From Chloroflexota bacterium (GTDB taxonomy: Bacteria > Chloroflexota > UBA5177 > JANWHV01), in the NCBI GenBank assembly GCA_025924845.1, contig JAICHN010000206.1:1-9025 (forward strand): a stretch of DNA of 9,025 nt. Reading direction: 5' to 3'. The notes under the pieces were generated by a model, which had not been told where the DNA came from, ran no database searches, and saw only the letters and a list, made by a program, of their open reading frames with translations. The position numbers were made by a program, and so were the translations under genes. How positions within the stretch are numbered: the first letter of the stretch is position 1; every line of letters starts with the position of its first letter. Shown piece by piece: positions 1 through 4,845 of this stretch.

Positions 1-979
1 CGCCTTGATCTTCTCGGCTGATCAGGATAGGGGCGATCGGGCAATGCAACAGTCGCTGCCGGCAGTTTTCGCCGCGCGCCGCGTGGCGCAGCAACTCGGC
101 GGCGCCGGTGATACAGGGGGTAAATCCCTTCAGCACCGCCTCCCGCAGACAGCGCTGCAAGAGAGTCTCGATTTCGTCGCGCTCGATCAGCCGCGCCCCA
201 TCAATCACCAGCAAGGGCCGCTGAGCCCGCGCCGCCACGGCGGCGGCAACGGCGAGACAATTCTGCTCGTCCTCACCGTGCAGGAACGGGGGGGTACCCT
301 CGGTTAAACTCTCGGAGACCATGGCCAATACGCCGGCGGAAAGCGGCAGATGCTGGTCCTCGGCCACAGTACGGGCCAGCTCGGCAATGCCCGGATGCAT
401 GGCCCTGTCACCGAGCAGATACCAGAGGAATCCGCGTTCAAGTACGATCTGTTGCTTCACCAGCGGATCCTCGCTCGGCGGCTTGAGCAATTGCCAATGG
501 CGTAGCCGGCTGCCTGCCCCGAAACAGCTCAAATAGGCAAGCTGCTCGCTGCCGCTCGGTGCGAACAGCGCCAGGGCCAATTCCACCGAGGGATCTTTTC
601 GCGTGATGTCGTCGTGGAGGAAGCCGAACAACTGGCCATAGCGGGCATCCACTTCGGGTAGCAGGCAGAGCGCCGTCACGGCGGTTTCAAAGGCCGACAG
701 CCCCAACAGTCGCTGAGCCACGCCGAGTGTTGAATGCTCCGCCTCGGGCGGCAGTACGTAGATTTCGTCGCGCGTGGCAGAGGGCGGCGTAGCCGGCAGG
801 GTGGGACCGGCCAATACCTGTTCAATCTGCGCCGGATCGACATGCAAACCGCGGAAGGCGTCCGGCGCCTCGCCGCCGCCGGCCAGCCGTTCCTCGGCCA
901 GGGCGCGCACCCGGTCTCCGACCTGGGCGAGGGCGGTCAGGAGACCGGTATCAATCGCGCTTGGCGCGGCCGTGGTCAT
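1..979 (-). CDS. eCIS-type AAA+ ATPase, N-terminal part (cut by window edge)
   Basis: The minus-strand frame is open from ATG at 979-977 to the left edge, giving 326 residues with the C-terminus missing. The sequence matches the N-terminal half of the large AAA+ ATPase found in eCIS clusters (the Afp15-like component) as I remember that family. FRGLHV lies at residues 42-47, and YGQLFGFLHDDITRKDPSVE at about 114-133 corresponds to the family's Y(A/G)YLQDDVTR(K/R) region. RPLLVIDGARLIE at 254-266 corresponds to a Walker-B-like strand of a first, degenerate AAA fold. Its P-loop position (about 230-240, PPFLHGEDEQN) lacks GxxxxGK[ST]. The catalytic AAA domain and winged helix expected downstream are off-window. 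The start overlaps the stop of the upstream gene as ATGA (976-979), so translational coupling is likely. The family's proposed role is particle assembly or cargo handling in the cytoplasm, and this is not firmly settled. Confidence 0.85.
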   Translation of the reverse strand, partial: MTTAAPSAIDTGLLTALAQVGDRVRALAEERLAGGGEAPDAFRGLHVDPAQIEQVLAGPTLPATPPSATRDEIYVLPPEAEHSTLGVAQRLLGLSAFETAVTALCLLPEVDARYGQLFGFLHDDITRKDPSVELALALFAPSGSEQLAYLSCFGAGSRLRHWQLLKPPSEDPLVKQQIVLERGFLWYLLGDRAMHPGIAELARTVAEDQHLPLSAGVLAMVSESLTEGTPPFLHGEDEQNCLAVAAAVAARAQRPLLVIDGARLIERDEIETLLQRCLREAVLKGFTPCITGAAELLRHAARGENCRQRLLHCPIAPILISREDQG

Positions 980-3234
980 TGGGAGGCGCCAACCAGCGCA
1001 TCGCACAGGTGATTTATCGCCGACTCCGTGCCCGCGTTTCCATCACCGGCAATCTGTTCCAGGCTCTCCAGCGCGCCGGTCACCGAAGGATCGGGGAGGA
1101 TCTTTCCGCGCTCCTCCAACACTCGGACGGCCCGACGCGCCGTGCCGGCAATAACCTCGCCGAGGCCCGCGCGGGCGAAGGCCAATAACCAGCCCCGCAA
1201 CAAGTCGGGAGCGGGCTGTATGGCGAAGGCGGCTCCGTAGGCCTGGCCCGCCAGATCGGGCGCCTTCGCTTCGGTCTCCTTCCCCAGCACACGTAGGGCG
1301 TCCGCGTCACCAGCGGATTCCGCCAGCCGCAGAGGCCAGCGCACCTCCACGCGAGCGTGGGCAAGCTCTGCGTCCGCCGTCTCATGCTCGGACTTCTCGG
1401 CCGGCACTTGTTCGTAGTGGTCGACCGCGGCCCCCTTTTCGGGTAGATCGATGCTATAGGTCGAATCATCTTCGATCGTCAGTGCGGATTCTTCCGCGCT
1501 ACTCGCCACGGTCGCTGCCGTATCCCCTTCGGTTATCGAAGGAGGTTCTTGCAGGCTAATTGGTTCGGTCGGCGCCGAGTACCCTTCGATCGCTGAATCA
1601 GGCTCTCCTACGGCGTGAGCACTCCCGGCAATCATATTCTCGATCCGTGTCCGCACCTCTCGCGTACGTGGATGACCGGGTGCCTCGCGTTCTACCTCTT
1701 CAACCAGGCTCAGGGCCGCGGCACTGTCCGCCCATTGAGGCAGCAGATACAGTTCCGCCTCGTCGAGCAATGCGCCGAGATTCGCGGATAGCGGCGGGGC
1801 GGGCGGCGGCGGCGCCTCTTCACGCGGGGCGGGAGTGACTGGCCGGCCCGCGGGTACCGGCTCGGCCTCCGCGATCGGCGCGGCGGACTCCGCAAAGGCC
1901 GGTTCAACGGTCGGCTCGAGCCCTGCCGGCGCTTCGGCAGTCACCCCGGAATTACTCGTCCACTCGGCGGTTTCCAATTGCGGCGCCGATCCGGGTTGCG
2001 TCGGCTCGGTCTCGATGGGAGGCGGCACCGACCACATCGCGGCTTCGTCCACAACGAGCGCGCTCGGAGGCTCCCCGGTTTCGCCCATGGCCGGGGTCGC
2101 GGATCGTTCCGTGCTGTCATCCACGGTGGGAAAGGCGGAAGCACTGCCTGCCTCGTCTACGAGCAGGGCGGCGGACTGTTCGCCCGCATCGCTCGGGGTG
2201 GGGACCGAAGCAGGTTGCCAACCGTTCATTTCTGCCTGAGCCATCTCCCCTGCCGCCACCTGATCGGTCAGCGGCGCCGCCGAGACGTTTTCGGCCGCGG
2301 GCGCCGGTTCGGTCGGCAGGGCGGCTTGCCCAGTCTCCAGCGGCTCGGCTTGGAAGGGGGTGGGCTCGACCGGAGGCGCGGCATAAGGCTCCGGGTCGGC
2401 AGCCGGGGTCCACGCTTGCTGGACCGGAGGAGTGAAGGAGGTTTCGGGTTGAACGGTCGATAGCCGAGGCTGCTCGATCGGCGGTTCCGGCTCACTCGCC
2501 GGCATCTCGACGGGCGGCTCGTAGCGCGGTGCCGGCTCATAAGGAACCGACTGCGCGGGTGCTTCGTAACGATCCTCGTACGCCGGAGTAGGCTCGGCAA
2601 CGGGAGGGGTCTCGAGCTCGGGTTCGGACTCGTCGACGGGTGGCCGGCTGAGCACGTCCCAGGGATCATAGGGCGCGGGGGCCCGCGACGGCTCTGCTAT
2701 CGGCGACGGCTGCGCGACGGTATAGGGCGTCGCTTCGGAGGAAGGCCATGGCGTCGTAAACGCCGCGTTTGACGTGGAGGGAGACGGCGTTGTCGATGCC
2801 GCGGCATCGAGCGCGCTCCAGGGATCGTTCGGGTCGGCCTTCTTCGCCGGTTGCGGCGCGGATGCGGCATCGACCAAGGCCGGGGGCACCACCGCATGAT
2901 ATTCGCGGTCGCGCGGCGCACTGCGCGCCGGGTGGATGCGAAGCGAGGAGACGGGGAAAATCCCCCCATCATTGCGGTAGGCAACGAGTCCGAACTGGCG
3001 GGTCGCTCCGGCGGGGGTACCAATATCGACGGCCCCGGTGAAGCGGGCGGGGACACCGAGAATGGCGAACTGACGAGTTTGCCCGCGCATGATCACATCC
3101 AGGTCGGGCATGGAAACCCCGGGAACGCCGATTACCAGGCCATAGCGAATCGCCCCGGATACTTCAATCCAGGTCAGCGCCAACCCTTCATCCGGTCGCG
3201 TTTCCGTCTGCAGGGGCACGGCGAGCGTCTGCAT
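976..3234 (-). CDS. Unrecognised 752-aa scaffold-like protein: beta domain, Pro/Glu-rich linker, helical C-terminus
   Basis: I do not recognise this family. Using ATG 3234-3232, residues 1 to about 105 look like a beta-rich domain: LALTWIEVSGAIRYGLVIG resembles the first strands of FN3-like sandwiches. Residues about 110-480 are low-complexity, rich in Pro, Glu, Ala and Ser, and probably disordered; DPW-x2-L occurs twice in this linker. Residues about 482-538 are helical and TPR-like (ANLGALLDEAELYLLPQW through HPRTREVRTRIENMI). An acidic stretch follows, then a second helical domain from about 620 to the end, with QAYGAAFAIQPAPDLLRGWL typical of solenoid helices. There is no signal peptide or membrane segment, so it is probably cytoplasmic. 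ATG 3234 is preferred over GTG 3240 because GAGGT ends six bases before it. The stop overlaps the ATPase start (ATGA), so the two are probably co-translated. A scaffold or cargo adaptor for the ATPase is a guess from context. Confidence 0.85.
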   Translation of the reverse strand: MQTLAVPLQTETRPDEGLALTWIEVSGAIRYGLVIGVPGVSMPDLDVIMRGQTRQFAILGVPARFTGAVDIGTPAGATRQFGLVAYRNDGGIFPVSSLRIHPARSAPRDREYHAVVPPALVDAASAPQPAKKADPNDPWSALDAAASTTPSPSTSNAAFTTPWPSSEATPYTVAQPSPIAEPSRAPAPYDPWDVLSRPPVDESEPELETPPVAEPTPAYEDRYEAPAQSVPYEPAPRYEPPVEMPASEPEPPIEQPRLSTVQPETSFTPPVQQAWTPAADPEPYAAPPVEPTPFQAEPLETGQAALPTEPAPAAENVSAAPLTDQVAAGEMAQAEMNGWQPASVPTPSDAGEQSAALLVDEAGSASAFPTVDDSTERSATPAMGETGEPPSALVVDEAAMWSVPPPIETEPTQPGSAPQLETAEWTSNSGVTAEAPAGLEPTVEPAFAESAAPIAEAEPVPAGRPVTPAPREEAPPPPAPPLSANLGALLDEAELYLLPQWADSAAALSLVEEVEREAPGHPRTREVRTRIENMIAGSAHAVGEPDSAIEGYSAPTEPISLQEPPSITEGDTAATVASSAEESALTIEDDSTYSIDLPEKGAAVDHYEQVPAEKSEHETADAELAHARVEVRWPLRLAESAGDADALRVLGKETEAKAPDLAGQAYGAAFAIQPAPDLLRGWLLAFARAGLGEVIAGTARRAVRVLEERGKILPDPSVTGALESLEQIAGDGNAGTESAINHLCDALVGASQ

Positions 3235-3240
3235 GATCAC

Positions 3241-3245
3241 ACCTC
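3241..3245 (-). promoter_or_regulatory. Ribosome binding site for the scaffold-like gene
   Basis: Read on the minus strand this is GAGGT followed by GTGATC and then ATG (3234-3232). The six-base spacing to ATG is good. The alternative GTG at 3240-3238 would sit directly against the site, so this site decides for the ATG start. Confidence 0.6.
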
Positions 3246-3308
3246 ATTCCGGCGGCCCCGAAGCGGCAGGGGCCGGCGACCCCTCGCGACCACACCCGGG
3301 GTGAAGCG

Positions 3309-3337
3309 GGCATACAGCCCTTGGTAGTTTTAGACAA
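3309..3337 (-). promoter_or_regulatory. Weak candidate promoter for the scaffold/ATPase pair
   Basis: On the minus strand TTGTCT (3337-3332) is followed after 17 bases by TATGCC (3314-3309). The -10 keeps only the first three consensus bases. Position and direction suit the scaffold-like gene, with a leader of about 70 bases, but the match is weak. Confidence 0.25.
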
Positions 3338-3349
3338 TCATAGGAGTAG

Positions 3350-3364
3350 CACGCCAAAGGCGTG
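3350..3364. repeat. Small inverted repeat, 6-bp stem
   Basis: CACGCC-AAA-GGCGTG is a perfect 6-bp inverted repeat with a 3-base loop. It lies just upstream (in the minus direction) of the weak minus-strand promoter, where an operator could sit. There is no T-run next to it, so it is not an obvious terminator. Its role is unknown. Confidence 0.3.
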
Positions 3365-3444
3365 GGGTCAAGCGTCGGTGTTCAGGTGAAATGCACGGCC
3401 GCCGCTCCGCTTAATCATAGTCGAATCAAAGGGGGACGGGTGCC

Positions 3445-3462
3445 TCGGCGGCGCACCGCCGA
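3445..3462. repeat. Small inverted repeat, 7-bp stem, upstream of the plus-strand promoter
   Basis: TCGGCGG-CGCA-CCGCCGA is a perfect 7-bp inverted repeat with a 4-base loop, ending 14 bases before the TTGACG -35 box. The placement would suit an activator or repressor site, but GC-rich DNA gives such repeats by chance fairly often. Confidence 0.3.
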
Positions 3463-3476
3463 TGCCTTGGGAGCCA

Positions 3477-3505
3477 TTGACGGCGGGGCAGGTCCGTGCA
3501 ATACT
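3477..3505 (+). promoter_or_regulatory. Sigma70-like promoter for the DUF4157/cargo pair
   Basis: TTGACG (3477-3482) matches the -35 consensus at five of six bases. After a 17-base spacer comes AATACT (3500-3505), which matches the -10 at four of six including the key second A and final T. Transcription would start near 3511-3513, giving a leader of about 218 bases before ATG 3730. It is the best promoter match I found in the gap and points at the plus-strand pair. Confidence 0.5.
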
Positions 3506-3729
3506 GCGACAAGAGGATGCAGTGTCCCCTTTTTAGGTTGGTGTATGCCTGCGAGTGCTTATCCCTACCACGCGATACGCCGGCGAGCCCAACCGCGGGT
3601 TGTCGTGGCCGTCCCCCTCCACGCCCACGCTCCCCCGTTGTGAAAGGTTGTGGCATTTTGCGGCCGTAAGCGGCGATTCCCTGATCAGGCCGACCTAATG
3701 ATGACTATAAGGAGCAAGGGTGTAGTAGG

Positions 3730-4701
3730 ATGAGCGATATGTCGTACGATCAAGAACAAGTACACAACCTGAAGACCCGGCATTCTACCCAGGAAGACAG
3801 CATTGCCAAGCAAACCCACCCCTCCGTCGGCATGCTGCTGCATATGCAGCGCACCGCCGGCAACGCCGCCGTGAACGCGCTCCTGAGCAGTCGCCCGGCC
3901 CGCGGCACGGCCGTGCAGCGCACCGCCGCCGTGGCGGAGGGCGAAAAGGACACCAACATTGGTGAACGCATTCGCGCCGCCTCCGGACGGGGCAGCCCCT
4001 TGGGCGGCGATGTGCAGCGCACCCTGGAGTCCGGGTTGGGCGCCAACATGTCCAATGTGAACGTGCATACGGATAGTGAGGCCGATCACCTGGCTCGCTC
4101 GGTTGATTCGGTGGCCTTTACCACCGGTTCCGATATTTTCTTCCGCTCCGGCGCCTACAATCCCGGTACCTCCGAGGGCATGCATCTGCTCGCCCATGAG
4201 GCAACCCACACGGTGCAGCAGGCTCAGGGTCCCGTTTCCGGTACGCCAACCGCGGGCGGGGTGTCGGTAAGCGACCCATCGGACAGTTATGAGCGGGCCG
4301 CCGAGGCCAGCGCGGCCAATGTCATGTCCGGGGCGGGGGTATCCGCTCAGCGCATGGCGGCGGGCTCAGCCGGCGCCGCCGTGCAACGCGAGGCCGCCGA
4401 GGAGGAGGAGGTGCAGACCATGCGCTCCTCCCAGTTCGAATCCGTGCAGCGCGAAGCCGAGGGAGCCGAGGAGGAGGAGGAACAGGTGCAGACTATGCGC
4501 TCCTCCCAGTTCGAATCCGTGCAGCGCGAAGCCGAGGGGGCTGAGGCCGAGGAGGAAGAGGTGCAAACGATGCGCTCCTCCCAGTTCGAATCCGTGCAGC
4601 GCGAAGCCGAGGGGGCCGAGGCCGAGGAGGAAGAGGTGCAGACCATGCGTTCTTCACAGTTCGCCGCCGTGCAGCGTCATGCCGCCGAGGAAGAGGCGTA
4701 G
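3730..4701 (+). CDS. DUF4157 zinc metallopeptidase-like protein with acidic VQR repeats (eCIS cargo type)
   Basis: The product is 323 residues. MQRTAGNAAVNALL (39-52) is the leader motif common in eCIS-associated proteins. DUF4157 spans about residues 77-200: GSPLGGDVQRTLESGLG, then VNVHTDSEADHLA, then FTTGSDIFF. MHLLAHEATH places the HExxH zinc motif at 156-160, and DSYERAAE supplies E188 as the probable third ligand, so the active site looks intact. From residue 218 to the end the protein is an acidic repeat array, annotated separately. DUF4157 is known to be enriched around eCIS loci and in their candidate toxins; its substrate is not established. There are two possible starts: ATG 3730 has AAGGAG only at a long 15-base distance, whereas ATG 3739 (residue 4) has AGGA eight bases upstream. 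No signal peptide is seen, which fits loading into a particle rather than Sec export. It is probably expressed with the next gene, 144 bases on. Confidence 0.93.
   Translation: MSDMSYDQEQVHNLKTRHSTQEDSIAKQTHPSVGMLLHMQRTAGNAAVNALLSSRPARGTAVQRTAAVAEGEKDTNIGERIRAASGRGSPLGGDVQRTLESGLGANMSNVNVHTDSEADHLARSVDSVAFTTGSDIFFRSGAYNPGTSEGMHLLAHEATHTVQQAQGPVSGTPTAGGVSVSDPSDSYERAAEASAANVMSGAGVSAQRMAAGSAGAAVQREAAEEEEVQTMRSSQFESVQREAEGAEEEEEQVQTMRSSQFESVQREAEGAEAEEEEVQTMRSSQFESVQREAEGAEAEEEEVQTMRSSQFAAVQRHAAEEEA
3844..3885 (+). other. Leader motif MQR-x-AGNAAVN-x-LL in the DUF4157 protein
   Basis: Residues 39-52 read MQRTAGNAAVNALL. The neighbouring protein carries the same motif at almost the same distance from its N-terminus (4978-5019). 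The pattern recurs at the N-terminus of many eCIS-linked proteins; a role in loading or targeting is inferred. Confidence 0.75.
4381..4698 (+). repeat. Tandem 75-base coding repeats (25-residue acidic VQRE units)
   Basis: Units begin at 4381, 4444, 4519 and 4594, with a partial unit at 4669. The first is 63 bases long, the next three are 75. Each encodes VQREA, an acidic run of four to six Glu, then VQTMRSSQFES. Units three and four differ at six codons by synonymous changes only (for example gct/gcc, caa/cag, acg/acc) before the final two codons change ES to AA. The amino-acid sequence therefore seems to be held by selection, not merely copied recently. Similar Glu-rich VQR/LQ repeats follow DUF4157 in other bacteria. 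Confidence 0.95.
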
Positions 4702-4845
4702 GTCGGCCCGGTCCCTGTTGAGCATCCACTAGTCCGGCGCAATCCCGCTGGGTGTTCCGGTCTTGGCGATTGGTCGGGAATTATGTTGGTTAACCTAGAG
4801 TGCCGAATGAAACTGTGAGCGAGTTGAAAGGCGTATTAGTCCGCC
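4702..4845 (+). other. Spacer between the DUF4157 and cargo genes
   Basis: These 144 bases hold no convincing promoter: TTGGCG/TTGGTC -35-like boxes near 4763-4775 lack a matching -10. There is an 8-base palindrome GGTTAACC at 4788-4795. AAAGG near 4827 is about 14 bases from ATG 4846, longer than usual. No terminator hairpin was seen, so read-through from the upstream gene is plausible. Confidence 0.4.

Larger units (their letters stand above)
3235..3729. promoter_or_regulatory. Divergent intergenic regulatory region
   Basis: This gap of nearly 500 bases separates the minus-strand ATPase/scaffold pair from the plus-strand DUF4157/cargo pair, so it should carry promoters for both directions. 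Short open frames on both strands here have cysteine/arginine/proline-rich translations that look like noise, and none has a convincing ribosome binding site at a suitable distance. What stands out is one good plus-strand promoter (3477-3505), a weak minus-strand candidate (3309-3337), and two perfect short inverted repeats (3350-3364 and 3445-3462). No tRNA or known riboswitch was recognised. Confidence 0.6.

Noticed and set aside
5..1240. Several plus-strand open frames across the left minus-strand genes
   Set aside because: Their translations are Arg/Pro/Gly-rich with no recognisable motif, whereas the minus strand gives clear family matches.
3517..3669. Possible 50-residue small protein starting at ATG 3517 within the divergent gap
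   Set aside because: AAGAGG directly abuts the ATG with no spacing, and the translation is Pro/Arg/Cys-rich like random GC-rich DNA.
3698..3733. Eleven-codon upstream frame (ATG 3698) whose TGA overlaps the ATG at 3730
   Set aside because: No ribosome binding site in front of it, and the overlap can arise by chance; it would matter only if conserved.
4347..4646. Long open frame on the minus strand across the acidic repeats
   Set aside because: It is the mirror of the GAG/GAA-rich repeats, which lack stops on the opposite strand; the product is a Ser/Cys repeat with no start signal.
4381..4698. Tandem repeats as a CRISPR-like array
   Set aside because: The units are contiguous, in frame and coding, with no variable spacers.
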